DNA from: an uncultured Burkholderiales bacterium | GTDB taxonomy: Bacteria > Pseudomonadota > Gammaproteobacteria > Burkholderiales > Burkholderiaceae_C | Assembly (NCBI GenBank): GCA_903886485.1 | Contig: CAISMH010000012.1 | Location: 124,001-188,000 of the forward strand | DNA: 64,000 nt | Reading direction: 5' to 3' | Shown here: piece by piece, positions 53,406 through 63,934 of the stretch | Position numbering within the stretch: position 1 is the first letter of the stretch | Layout of the letters: each line of letters opens with the position of its first letter | Notes under the pieces: generated by a model | Told to the model about the DNA's origin: nothing | Seen by the model: only the letters and a program-made list of their open reading frames with translations | Databases searched by the model: none | Translations under genes and position numbers: made by a program

Positions 53406-53819
53406 ATGCAAAACACACACCCTACTCCCGCACCTGCCCTGACGCTCTACTACGATGGCCAATGCCCCTTGTGTTTGGCCGAAATTGAGTTTTTGCAATC
53501 ACGCAACCATCGAGGCCAGCTGGGGTTTGTCGATGTCACACAAACGGGTTTTGAAGCCGCGGGCCACAACATCTCGTGCGAAGCGGCGATGGCGCAAATT
53601 CATGGTCGCACTGCGGATGGTCAAGTACTGGTCGGTGTGCCCGTATTTGCCACAGCCTACAAAGAGGCAAATTTGCCCGTATTGGCTTGGGTTTTGTCTC
53701 GCCGCTGGCTCATGCCCGTGCTGCAACCGGCTTATGTGCTGTTTGCCAAACACCGCCAAGCCATCTCCAAACGCATCGGGCCTGGAGTTTTACGGTTGAG
53801 CAAACGGTTTCTGAGGTGA
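53406..53819 (+). CDS. DCC-family (DUF393) thiol-disulfide oxidoreductase-like protein
   Basis: A 137-residue protein with LTLYYDGQCPLCLAEIEFL, the DGxCxxC-type DCC motif (residues 17-23) of the DUF393 family, related to thioredoxin-like oxidoreductases. The mid-region contains VDVTQTGFEAAG and a hydrophobic segment near PVLAWVLSRRW. It may act in a redox reaction at the membrane, but no partner is known. ATG at 53406 is preferred over an upstream in-frame ATG at 53349 because the DCC domain begins soon after it. The gene is divergent from the amidase. Confidence 0.75.
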   Translation: MQNTHPTPAPALTLYYDGQCPLCLAEIEFLQSRNHRGQLGFVDVTQTGFEAAGHNISCEAAMAQIHGRTADGQVLVGVPVFATAYKEANLPVLAWVLSRRWLMPVLQPAYVLFAKHRQAISKRIGPGVLRLSKRFLR

Positions 53820-53900
53820 TTTTTTAGGTTTTTAAGGCCGCTTGCGCGGATCGGTTGATAAATTTGCGAAAATATCATCTTTGCCTCGAGAACTACAACG

Positions 53901-54176
53901 ATGTCACGCCCTGAAAAAACAGAAATCTCCAACGATGGTTTGCGCTACAAGTCGAAAAAAGGCGGTTCCCCTTTCGAGGGCTTAGGCCGCACCGGCGACA
54001 CCATGAGCTGCATCAAGTGCGGCGTTCACAAGCCCCGCAACAACGGCTCGTTCAAGCGCATCTTGGGGTCATCCATGTTCGTGTGTTTTGACTGCAGCCC
54101 GCCCAAGAAAGAGGCGGACCCAGCAGCCGCAGCCGGCACCCCAGCGGCAGCGACTAAGGAAAAAGTCAAAGCTTAA
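53901..54176 (+). CDS. Small conserved protein with a four-cysteine zinc-ribbon-like motif
   Basis: A 91-residue protein. Two CxxC pairs, Cys37/Cys40 (SCIKCG) and Cys62/Cys65 (VCFDCS), are spaced as in a zinc ribbon. A basic segment KRPRNNGSFKRIL-like (HKPRNNGSFKRIL) lies between them, and the Ala-rich C-terminus ends in KEKVKA. It probably binds zinc and nucleic acid or protein; no more can be said. ATG at 53901. A strong terminator follows 16 nt after the stop, so it forms its own transcription unit. Confidence 0.7.
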   Translation: MSRPEKTEISNDGLRYKSKKGGSPFEGLGRTGDTMSCIKCGVHKPRNNGSFKRILGSSMFVCFDCSPPKKEADPAAAAGTPAAATKEKVKA

Positions 54177-54192
54177 ATTCTTGGTACTCCAC

Positions 54193-54221
54193 AAAAAAGC
54201 GGCTTCAAGAGCCGCTTTTTT
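54193..54221. terminator. Bidirectional terminator between the zinc-ribbon gene and parC
   Basis: A 12-bp perfect stem (A6-GCGGCT / AGCCGC-T6) with a 5-nt loop. It ends 20 nt before the convergent parC stop, and can stop transcription on both strands. Confidence 0.86.
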
Positions 54222-54241
54222 ATTTGGGTCGAAGCAAAAAA

Positions 54242-56589
54242 TCACTCCACCCGCACCACCGCATTGGGCTTAAAGCCCAAATCCGCCACTTTGCCCTTCT
54301 TGGCGCGTGCCGCTTTGGCGTTGTTCAAGCTGCGAATTTCTAGCGTTTCTTCGCGCGCTTTGCCGCCACGGCCAATGCCTTGGATGCGCACGCTGCGGGT
54401 GTACGCGGCCGCACCGGCCAAGGTGTCTTTGGCTTCAAGGTCAATCAGCATCAAGCCACGACCGCCCTTTTCCATGGCTTTGAGTTCTGACAACTCAAAG
54501 GTCAAGAAGCGGCCCCCAGTCGATGCACAGGCCACATGCGTGGCAGGCGCTAAAGGCTGCGCGCCCGAGCCACCGCTTACCGGTGATGGGCGGCAGACGG
54601 TTTCACCCTCGCCCACGGTGATGAAAGCTTTGCCGCCTTTGTTGCGCGAAATCATGTGCTCGATGTTGGCCACAAAGCCATAACCGCCCGAGCTGCTGAG
54701 CAAATAGGTGGCGCCTGCAGGGCCCGCCACGTAGTGCAGCAGTTGGGTGCCGGCTTCGAGGTCGATCAGCGTCGTCATGGGCTGACCGTCGCCACGCGCA
54801 CCGGGCAAGGCGGAGACGAGCACCGAGTAGATGCGGCCGTTCGAGCCAAACGCGATGAAGGTGTCCACCGTGCGGCACTCAAACGTGCCGTACAAGCCGT
54901 CGCCCGACTTGAAGGCAAAGGCGCTGGCTTCGTGGCCGTGGCCAGTGCGGGCGCGTACCCAGCCTTTTTCGGAGACGACCACGGTCACGGGCTCGTCCAC
55001 CACCTTGACTTCGGCCACGGCTTTTTTCTCTTCTTGAATCAATGTGCGGCGTGGGTCGGCAAAGGTTTTGGCGTCGGCCTCAATTTCTTTGACCATCAAG
55101 CGGCGCAGCGCCGAGGGGTTGCCCACGATGTCTTCGAGTTTGGCTTGCTCGTCACGCAGCTCTTTGAGCTCTTGCTCAATCTTGATGGCTTCCAAACGCG
55201 CCAGCTGACGCAGGCGAATTTCCAAGATGTCTTCGGCTTGTCGCTCGCTGAGTTTGAAGCGCGCCATCAGTGCCTGCTTGGGCTCGTCACTCTGACGGAT
55301 GATGGCAATCACCTCATCGATGTTGAGCAAGACCAACTGACGGCCTTCCAAGATATGGATGCGGTCCAGCACTTTGTTCAAGCGGTGCTGCGAACGGCGC
55401 AGAATGGTGGCAGAGCGGAACTCAATCCACTCAGTCAACATCTCGCGCAGCGACTTGGGCACAGGACGGCCATCAATGCCCACCATGGTGAGGTTGATGG
55501 ACGACGAGGTTTCTAAGCTCGTATGCGCCAGCAAGGTGGTGATGAGTTCTTGTTGCTCAATGGTGCGGGTCTTGGGCTCGAACACCAAACGCACAGGGGC
55601 GTCTTTGCTCGACTCATCGCGCACCACGTCCAACACGGCCAATACGGTAGCTTTGAGTTGGGTTTGGTCTGCACTCAGTGCTTTTTTGCCGGTCTTGACC
55701 TTGGGGTTGGTGAGTTCCTCAATCTCTTCCAGCACTTTTTGGCTGCTCACGCCCGGAGGCAATTCGTTGACCACCAGTTGCCATTGGCCACGGGCCAAGT
55801 CTTCTATCACCCAACGGGCACGCACTTTGAGCGAGCCGCGTCCCGTGCGATAGGCATCGGCAATGTCAGACGTGCTGCTGATGATTTGACCGCCACCGGG
55901 ATAGTCGGGGCCAGGCAAGATCTGGAGCAAGTCGTCGTCGCTGAGTTTGGGCGACTTGATGAGTGCCACGCACGCATCGGCGACTTCGCGCAAGTTGTGG
56001 CTGGGGATTTCGGTGGCCATGCCCACCGCAATGCCACTCGCGCCGTTGAGCAAAGCAAAGGGCAAACGGGCGGGTAACTGCTTGGGCTCTTCGGTGGAGC
56101 CGTCGTAGTTGGGCTGGAAGTCGACCGTGCCTTCGTCAATCTCATCCAGCAGCAGCATGGTGATTTTGGCCAAGCGCGCTTCGGTGTAACGCATGGCTGC
56201 CGCGCCGTCACCGTCGCGTGAGCCGAAGTTGCCTTGACCGTCAATCAGTGGGTAGCGTTGGGCAAAGTCTTGCGCCATGCGCACGAGGGCTTCGTAGGCG
56301 GCGCTGTCACCGTGGGGGTGGTAGCGGCCCAGCACGTCACCGACCACGCGGGCGCACTTGACGGGCTTGGCGCCTGTGTTGTTGTTGGGGCCGCTGTAGC
56401 CCAAGCCCATGCGGGACATGGAATAAAGAATGCGGCGTTGCACCGGCTTTTGGCCGTCGCACACATCGGGCAAGGCTCGGCCTTTGACCACGCTGAGGGC
56501 GTACTCAAGGTAGGCGCGTTGGGCGTAGTGGCCTAAGGCAATGTCGCCATCGTTATCGGCGGTGGGCAGTTCGGGGGTTAACAAATCGG

Positions 56590-56593
<4 letters not shown>
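54242..56593 (-). CDS. parC: DNA topoisomerase IV subunit A
   Basis: A 783-residue subunit of the type IIA topoisomerase that decatenates daughter chromosomes. The winged-helix breakage-reunion domain has [15 protein letters not shown], the quinolone-resistance segment [11 protein letters not shown] (Ser97 and Glu101 near the drug site) and the catalytic Tyr136 in [10 protein letters not shown]. The C-terminal beta-propeller follows a coiled-coil tower. Its ATG overlaps the parE stop by 4 nt. The Ser97/Glu101 pair is the usual wild-type state. Confidence 0.94.
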
Positions 56594-58569
<1,976 letters not shown>

Positions 58570-58697
58570 GGGGCGGGATTGTAGTCAGATTCAAACTGAC
58601 CACTGGATGAAACCACAGCCGCTATTCAATTCACACGGACGGCTCGACTGAACCCTTGTGACAGCCGATGTTTGGCACATTGGGTAAAGTCGCTGCC

Positions 58698-59918
58698 ATG
58701 ACTGATCACCAAAAAACATTGCCCATGTGGCAAGTGCTGGCCTGCGGGGCAGCCATCGTCACCATGTCCATGGGCGTGCGCCACGGCTTTGGCCTGTGGT
58801 TGCAACCCATCACCCAAGCGCAAGGCTGGACCCGCGAAAACTTTGCCATGGCCATCGCCATCCAGAACCTGACGTGGGGTTTTGCTGGCATCTTCTCTGG
58901 CATGTTGGCTGACCGCTTTGGCGCGTTCCGCGTCATCGTGAGCTGTGCCGTCCTGTATGCCATGGGTTTGCTAGGCATGGCGTACTCGTCCAGCCCAGCC
59001 CTGTTCACAGCCACAGCGGGGGTGTTGATCGGCATTGCCCAAGCGGGGACAACCTACGCCGTGATTTATGGCGTCATTGGCCGCAACGTGAGTGCCGCCA
59101 AGCGGTCGTGGGCCATGGGCGTGGCAGCCGCCGCGGGCTCGTTTGGTCAATTTTTGATGGTGCCCACCGAGGGTTACCTGATCGGTACGTTTGGCTGGCA
59201 AGAGGCGCTGGTCTGGTTGGCTTTGGCGGTCTTGCTGGTCATTCCACTCGCCTTTGGCTTGCGTGAACCCGGTTTTGGCGGGGGCGCTACGCCACACCGC
59301 GACCAGTCCATCCTGCACGCACTGCGCGAGGCGATGAACTACCGCAGCTTTCAGTTGCTGATGGCGGGCTATTTTGTGTGCGGCTTTCAGGTGGTGTTCA
59401 TCGGCGTGCACATGCCCAGCTATTTGAAAGACCACGGGTTATCGCCCGAGGTGGCCAGCATTGCCTTGGCGTTGATTGGCCTGTTCAACGTGTTTGGTAC
59501 TTACATCGCAGGCAGTTTGGGTCAGCGCATGGCCAAACGCAAAATTTTGTCGTTCATTTATTTTTCGCGATCCATCGCCATCGTCTTGTTTCTACTGGCA
59601 CCACTCACGCCTATGAGCGTTTACATCTTCTCCGCCACGATGGGCTTGTTGTGGCTCTCCACCGTGCCGCCCACCAACGCGGTGGTGGCGCAAATTTTCG
59701 GCGTGGCGCATTTGTCCATGCTGGGCGGCTTTGTGTTTTTCAGTCACCAAATTGGCAGCTTCATGGGCGTGTGGTTGGGCGGCTATCTGTATGACAAGAC
59801 CGGCAGCTACGACATTGTTTGGTACATCTCCATCGCGCTGGGTGTGTTTGCGGCCTTGGTCAATTTGCCTGTGAAAGAAAATCCGATCGAACGCTCGCCC
59901 AAGGTTGTACCGGCCTAA
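58698..59918 (+). CDS. MFS transporter (monocarboxylate/oxalate-formate-type)
   Basis: A 406-residue membrane protein with about 12 hydrophobic segments. It begins MTDHQKTLPMWQVLACGAAIVTMSMGVRHGFG, followed by ENFAMAIAIQNLTWGFAGIFSGMLADRFG, a motif-A-like loop. GVAAAAGSFGQFLMVP and FFSHQIGSFMGVWLGGYLYD are typical of the oxalate/formate-antiporter-like MFS group. The carried compound is unknown. ATG at 58698 or 58668; neither has a clear ribosome site. The small ORF at 59931 follows 12 nt downstream. Confidence 0.82.
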   Translation: MTDHQKTLPMWQVLACGAAIVTMSMGVRHGFGLWLQPITQAQGWTRENFAMAIAIQNLTWGFAGIFSGMLADRFGAFRVIVSCAVLYAMGLLGMAYSSSPALFTATAGVLIGIAQAGTTYAVIYGVIGRNVSAAKRSWAMGVAAAAGSFGQFLMVPTEGYLIGTFGWQEALVWLALAVLLVIPLAFGLREPGFGGGATPHRDQSILHALREAMNYRSFQLLMAGYFVCGFQVVFIGVHMPSYLKDHGLSPEVASIALALIGLFNVFGTYIAGSLGQRMAKRKILSFIYFSRSIAIVLFLLAPLTPMSVYIFSATMGLLWLSTVPPTNAVVAQIFGVAHLSMLGGFVFFSHQIGSFMGVWLGGYLYDKTGSYDIVWYISIALGVFAALVNLPVKENPIERSPKVVPA

Positions 59919-59930
59919 GTTTCGACAACG

Positions 59931-60089
59931 ATGCTCATGACCTTCACAAAGCGCTCTCCTCTGTTGCGCTACCTACGCCCAGTCTTCATCGGCTTGGTAT
60001 GCATAGGCGTGCTGATGGCAGTGATGGCTATGTATTTACAGCCCACTTTTTTGCTAACTTTGGCCAATCAGGTTTGGGGATGTTTTTAA
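59931..60089 (+). CDS. Small 52-residue membrane protein
   Basis: A short reading frame (ATG at 59931, TAA at 60087-60089) encodes 52 residues. It starts MLMTFTKRSPLLRYLRPVFI, then one hydrophobic segment (about residues 18-37), then MYLQPTFLLTLANQVWGCF. The basic N-terminus and single span suggest a small inner-membrane protein. It looks like small proteins I recall from other Burkholderiales, with a conserved YLQP...LANQVW end, but I cannot name a family. It lies between the MFS gene (12-nt gap) and the methyltransferase (10-nt gap), so cotranslation is plausible. Confidence 0.6.
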   Translation: MLMTFTKRSPLLRYLRPVFIGLVCIGVLMAVMAMYLQPTFLLTLANQVWGCF

Positions 60090-60099
60090 GGTGAAGACC

Positions 60100-60648
60100 A
60101 TGCTTCATGGTCAAGAGCCGACGAGCGCTTGGGTCGCACGTTGGTCACACCTTTTGCCTCGCGAATCCACTGTGTTGGACTTGGCTTGTGGCCATGGTCG
60201 CCACATGCGCTACTTGGCAGCACAGGGGCATACCGTCGTGGGCGTAGACCGTCACCCAGAAGCGATTGACGCTGTTGCGCACTTGGGTGAGACGGTATGC
60301 GCCGACATCGAGAACAGCCCTTGGCCGCTGGTTGGCCGGACCTTTGGTGGCGTGGTCGTCACCAACTACCTGTGGCGCCCTTTGTGGCCCTTCATACTTG
60401 ACAGCCTTGCGCCCCAAGGCGTGCTGATTTACGAAACCTTCTCCACTGGCAACGAAAGCGTGGGCAAACCCTCGCGTCCCGATTTCTTGCTTCGCCACGC
60501 CGAGCTGTTAGAGGTTTGTCAAACTTTACGTGTCGTGGCATTTGAAGAAGGCTTTTTGGAGCAACCTGAACGCTTTGTGCAACGTATCGTTGCGGTTCGC
60601 GAGCCCAGCGAGGCACAAACCGCTGTGCGCTACCCACTCAGTCCCTGA
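60100..60648 (+). CDS. Class I SAM-dependent methyltransferase
   Basis: A 182-residue methyltransferase with the SAM-binding motif I VLDLACGHGRHMRYLA, the acidic loop end of strand 2 in VVGVDRHPEAI, and motif II-like FGGVVVTNYLWRP and GVLIYETFSTGN. The acceptor is unknown. ATG at 60100 is chosen because AAGGTGA lies 5 nt upstream; GTG at 60091 would be an alternative. It sits directly downstream of the 52-residue membrane protein. The dapA promoter overlaps its stop. Confidence 0.82.
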   Translation: MLHGQEPTSAWVARWSHLLPRESTVLDLACGHGRHMRYLAAQGHTVVGVDRHPEAIDAVAHLGETVCADIENSPWPLVGRTFGGVVVTNYLWRPLWPFILDSLAPQGVLIYETFSTGNESVGKPSRPDFLLRHAELLEVCQTLRVVAFEEGFLEQPERFVQRIVAVREPSEAQTAVRYPLSP

Positions 60649-60674
60649 AAAACTTCATGAGCACTCGCTAGAAT
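60645..60674 (+). promoter_or_regulatory. Candidate dapA promoter
   Basis: CTGAAA at 60645-60650 and TAGAAT at 60669-60674 are separated by 18 nt, consistent with a sigma-70 promoter. It overlaps the stop of the methyltransferase gene. It predicts a transcript starting near 60681, which makes ATG 60703 (not 60673) the dapA start. Confidence 0.5.
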
Positions 60675-60702
60675 GAGCGTTTTCCTTGACCGACCAACGG
60701 AC

Positions 60703-61596
60703 ATGACACCCATCACTGGCAGCATTGTGGCTTTGACCACCCCCATGCACACAGACGGCAGCGTTGACTACACCGCTCTGCGCAAGCTCATCGACTGGCA
60801 CATTGCCGAAGGCACTGATTGCATTGGCGTTGTCGGCACCACCGGCGAGTCCCCCACCGTCAACGTGGAAGAACACTGCGAAATCATCCGCGTGTCGGTC
60901 GAGCAAGCAGCCAAGCACACGGAGCGTCACGTCCCCATCATGGCGGGTTGCGGTGCCAACTCGACCGCTGAAGCGATTGAGTTAGCCAAGTTCGCCAAAA
61001 AAGTAGGCGCGCATTGCCAGCTGCAAGTGGTGCCCTACTACAACAAGCCCACGCAAGAAGGTCAATACCTGCATTTCAAAGCCATCGCCGAAGCGGTGGA
61101 CTTGCCCGTGGTGTTGTACAACGTGCCGGGTCGCTCTGTTGCCGATATGGCGCACGACACGGTGCTGCGTTTGGCCCAAGTGCCCGGCATCGTGGGCATC
61201 AAAGAAGCCACAGGCAACATCGAACGCGCCGAATGGTTGATACGTGATGTCCCCAAGGACTTTGCGGTCTACTCAGGTGATGATCCAACTGCCGTGGCTT
61301 TGATGCTGTGCGGTGGCCAGGGCAACATCAGCGTGACAGCCAACGTAGCACCTCGTTTGATGCATGAACTTTGCATGGCGGCGATTGCAGGCGATGTCAA
61401 ACGCGCCATGGAAATCCAATTCAAATTGATGCCTGTTCACAAACACCTGTTTGTGGAGGCTAACCCTATCCCCGTGAAATGGGCGATGCATCGCATGGGT
61501 CTCGCGGGCCCCACCCTGCGTTTGCCCATGACCGAACTCACCCACGCCAACGAGTCCGTGGTGGAAGGCGCGTTGCGCGCTGCTGGTTTGATCTGA
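60703..61596 (+). CDS. dapA: 4-hydroxy-tetrahydrodipicolinate synthase
   Basis: A 297-residue TIM-barrel aldolase of lysine/DAP synthesis, condensing pyruvate and aspartate semialdehyde. Motifs are [30 protein letters not shown], the catalytic Tyr in LYNVPGRS and the Schiff-base Lys in [14 protein letters not shown] at 60703 fits both the promoter and the family N-terminus ([13 protein letters not shown]). bamC follows 20 nt downstream, as in many proteobacteria (dapA-bamC). Confidence 0.95.
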   Translation: MTPITGSIVALTTPMHTDGSVDYTALRKLIDWHIAEGTDCIGVVGTTGESPTVNVEEHCEIIRVSVEQAAKHTERHVPIMAGCGANSTAEAIELAKFAKKVGAHCQLQVVPYYNKPTQEGQYLHFKAIAEAVDLPVVLYNVPGRSVADMAHDTVLRLAQVPGIVGIKEATGNIERAEWLIRDVPKDFAVYSGDDPTAVALMLCGGQGNISVTANVAPRLMHELCMAAIAGDVKRAMEIQFKLMPVHKHLFVEANPIPVKWAMHRMGLAGPTLRLPMTELTHANESVVEGALRAAGLI

Positions 61597-61616
61597 TTGT
61601 TAAAAAGGCCTTGGCT

Positions 61617-62720
61617 GTGAATATTTCTTTTGCTTCGAATCGCACCGTCGTTGTGCTGACCACCTTGGCTTTGCTCAGCGGCTGTAGCTCCGTGATGGAT
61701 AGCGACAAGGTCAACTACAAGACCGAAGGCGGCACCAAAGTTGTGCCCCTTGACATTCCACCAGACCTGACTCAACTCTCCCGTGACACACGCTATGTGG
61801 TCCCTGGCAGCGCCGTCAGCGCCAGCAGCATGGGCGTTCGAACAGTGGCACCGGCTGCAGCAACAGCGGCCAAACAAGTCAATGACGTGCGGATCGAACG
61901 CGATGGCAAACAACGCTGGTTGGTTGTCGACCGTTCTGCTGACGTTGTGTGGCCCCTCGTGTATGCGTTTTGGAAAGAAAACGGTTTCCAATACGTCTTG
62001 GAACAGCAACAACTTGGCTTGCTCGAAACCGAGTGGGCGGAGAACCGCGCCAAAATTCCACAGGATTTCATCCGTCGTTCGCTGGGCAAATTACTCGATG
62101 GTTTGTACTCATCCGGTGAGCGTGACAAGTTCCGCACACGAATAGAGCGCAACAGCACAGGCGGCGTGGACATCTTTGTGACTCACCGTGGCATGAGCGA
62201 AGAATACAAAGACCAAACCAAGACCAGCACCATCTGGACACCTCGCCCGAGCGACCCTGAGCTTGAAGCTGAGTTCTTGAGCCGTTTGATGCTCAAACTC
62301 GGCGTGTCAGCGCAAGCCGCTAACGTGGCCACAACTTCTGCAGAAGTCCCCCCTGCCAAAACAACTTTGACAACCAAAGGCGGCGCCACGTTGTTGAGCA
62401 TTCCAGACTCATTTGACGTGGCATGGCGACGCGTGGGCTTGGCATTGGATCGCACAGGCTTCACCGTGGAAGACCGTGACCGCGCTCAAGGCGTTTACTT
62501 TGTGCGCTATGTGGACGTCTCGGCCAAGGATGAAAAAGGCTTTTTCAGCAAGATGTTCAGCAGTTCAAACGCGGACACAGGCCCGGTCAAATACCGCATT
62601 GCAGTCCGCAACTCTGATGCCAAGTCGACTGAAGTCACGGTGCAAAACTCCGCAGGCACAACAGAAAACAACGCTGTCACGCAGCGCATTTTGAAGTTGT
62701 TGGCTGACGATCTCCGGTAA
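61617..62720 (+). CDS. bamC: Outer-membrane protein assembly factor BamC
   Basis: A 367-residue lipoprotein with the lipobox LLSGC (Cys23) after a signal peptide (VVVLTTLALLSGC). It continues with an unstructured region (VVPLDIPPDLTQLS) that in E. coli contacts BamD, then two helix-grip domains (around KQRWLVVDRSADVVWPL and ATLLSIPDSFDVAWRRVG). It is part of the BAM complex that inserts beta-barrel proteins. The start is GTG at 61617, with TTG at 61611 possible. It lies directly after dapA. Confidence 0.88.
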   Translation: MNISFASNRTVVVLTTLALLSGCSSVMDSDKVNYKTEGGTKVVPLDIPPDLTQLSRDTRYVVPGSAVSASSMGVRTVAPAAATAAKQVNDVRIERDGKQRWLVVDRSADVVWPLVYAFWKENGFQYVLEQQQLGLLETEWAENRAKIPQDFIRRSLGKLLDGLYSSGERDKFRTRIERNSTGGVDIFVTHRGMSEEYKDQTKTSTIWTPRPSDPELEAEFLSRLMLKLGVSAQAANVATTSAEVPPAKTTLTTKGGATLLSIPDSFDVAWRRVGLALDRTGFTVEDRDRAQGVYFVRYVDVSAKDEKGFFSKMFSSSNADTGPVKYRIAVRNSDAKSTEVTVQNSAGTTENNAVTQRILKLLADDLR

Positions 62721-62745
62721 CAAGGCCTTGGTCTGACCTTGCGCC

Positions 62746-63531
62746 ATGTTGCGCTTTAAAAGCCTGGGGAGTGGCAGCTCAGGCAATGCCACTTTGGTTG
62801 AAGCCCAAAGTGGCACGCATACCACCCGACTCCTCATTGATTGCGGTCTTCGACTTCGCGATCTTGAAGCTCGATTGGTCGAGGCGGGCACCAGCGCCCA
62901 GAACATCCATGCCATCTTCATCACTCACGAACATGGTGATCACATTGGATGCGCGCGTAGCTTTGCCAAACGTCACGCCACGCCTCTTTGGATGAGTCAG
63001 GGCACTTGGCTGGCCATCGCGGATGAAGCTTGGAAATCACACCAACACTTGCTGAACATCGCTCGCGATGGTTGCGTGATTGAAATCGGTGCGTTACAGG
63101 CTATGCCGTTCACTGTGCCGCATGATGCAAGAGAGCCCTTGCAACTGCGCTGCAGCGACGGCGAGCGACGCTTGGGCGTCGTGACAGATTTGGGTCATAT
63201 TTCATCGCACGTGGTCAATGCCCTTGTGGACTGCCACGCTCTACTGCTAGAAGCCAATCACGATCCGGCTTTGCTTGAAGCGTCTGCGTACCCTCACTTT
63301 TTGAAGCAACGGGTCGCGGGACCGTGGGGGCATTTGGCCAACGATGCCGCAGCGGATTTGCTCAAGCGCGTGAAACACCCCAGCTTGAACCGCGTGCTCG
63401 CAGCGCATTTGAGCGAACGCAACAACACCCCCGAATTGGCCCAAACAAGTCTGAGTCGCGCACTGGGTTGCGCACCTTCAGAGATCGAGGTCGCCGATCC
63501 ATTGACAGGCTCAGAGTGGATTCAGGTCTAG
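62746..63531 (+). CDS. MBL-fold metallo-hydrolase of the YycJ/WalJ type
   Basis: A 261-residue metallo-beta-lactamase-fold hydrolase. The metal motif HEHGDH lies at residues 61-66, with SLGSGSSGNATLVEA at the N-terminus and LLLEANHDPALLEASAYP, typical of YycJ-type proteins. Family members are thought to be exo- or phosphodiesterases in DNA metabolism. It is 25 nt after bamC on the same strand, so probably in the dapA-bamC transcript. A terminator follows. Confidence 0.83.
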   Translation: MLRFKSLGSGSSGNATLVEAQSGTHTTRLLIDCGLRLRDLEARLVEAGTSAQNIHAIFITHEHGDHIGCARSFAKRHATPLWMSQGTWLAIADEAWKSHQHLLNIARDGCVIEIGALQAMPFTVPHDAREPLQLRCSDGERRLGVVTDLGHISSHVVNALVDCHALLLEANHDPALLEASAYPHFLKQRVAGPWGHLANDAAADLLKRVKHPSLNRVLAAHLSERNNTPELAQTSLSRALGCAPSEIEVADPLTGSEWIQV

Positions 63532-63555
63532 TCCTATTGGTTTCTCGCACCCCAT

Positions 63556-63582
63556 AAAAAAAGCCACCCGAGGGTGGCTTTT
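63556..63582. terminator. Terminator after yycJ and after the small lipoprotein gene
   Basis: A hairpin of AAGCCACC / GGTGGCTT with a short CGAG loop lies in an A-run and a T-run on the two sides. It separates the convergent stops at 63531 and 63603 and can serve both. Confidence 0.78.
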
Positions 63583-63602
63583 ACAGTCAGTTCGGAAACT
63601 GA

Positions 63603-63770
63603 TTACTTGCTGGCAGCGTCAGATGCTGGAGCAGCTGCTTCGGAAGCAGCAGGAGCGGCTTCAGCAGAAGCAGCAACAGGAGCGGCTTCAACGGCTGGGG
63701 CTTCTTTTTTGCCGCAAGCGACGAGAGCGGCAGCAGCCAAGAGGGATGCCAACAGGATTGACTTGTTCAT
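63603..63770 (-). CDS. Small Ala-rich lipoprotein
   Basis: A 55-residue protein: signal peptide MNKSILLASLLAAAALVACG with a lipobox LVAC, then a low-complexity Ala/Glu/Pro/Ser tail (APAVEAAPVAASAEAAPAAS). The mature lipoprotein would be about 36 residues. ATG at 63770 follows AAGGAAAATTAAC. It has a strong-looking promoter and a structured leader (see 63799-63900). Function is unknown; small lipoproteins of this kind can act as envelope stress or porin-associated factors, but nothing here shows that. Confidence 0.75.
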   Translation of the reverse strand: MNKSILLASLLAAAALVACGKKEAPAVEAAPVAASAEAAPAASEAAAPASDAASK

Positions 63771-63798
63771 GTTAATTTTCCTTAAAGGGGGATGAAAA

Positions 63799-63900
63799 CA
63801 ATTTCCGGAAATTGCTGTGACTTGCACCACAACCGAGCTGATGGGCTCGAGCCCGCCAACTCAGCCGAGAATTATAGGGGTAATTCCTATAAACAATCAA
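63799..63900 (-). promoter_or_regulatory. Promoter, operator-like repeat and structured leader of the small lipoprotein gene
   Basis: On the minus strand TTGATT (63900-63895) and TATAAT (63876-63871) form a -35/-10 pair with an 18-nt spacer. Between them lies TTATAGG-GGTAATT-CCTATAA, an inverted repeat with 7-bp arms (63872-63892) placed where a repressor would act. The leader contains GGGCTCGAGCCC (63843-63854) and the 16-nt palindrome CAATTTCCGGAAATTG (63799-63814), followed by TTTTC on the minus strand. The promoter call is good; regulation is inferred. Confidence 0.6.
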
Positions 63901-63934
63901 ATAATCTGTCAGCTACGCGTCAAAGAGAGGAAAT

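Noticed and set aside
51158..54221. The hairpins with A and T runs as members of a dispersed repeat family
   Set aside because: Their stem sequences are unrelated to each other; each is a simple terminator between convergent genes.
60673..60702. Upstream ATG for dapA
   Set aside because: It overlaps the TAGAAT -10 element, so it would lie outside the transcript, and the family N-terminus begins at 60703.
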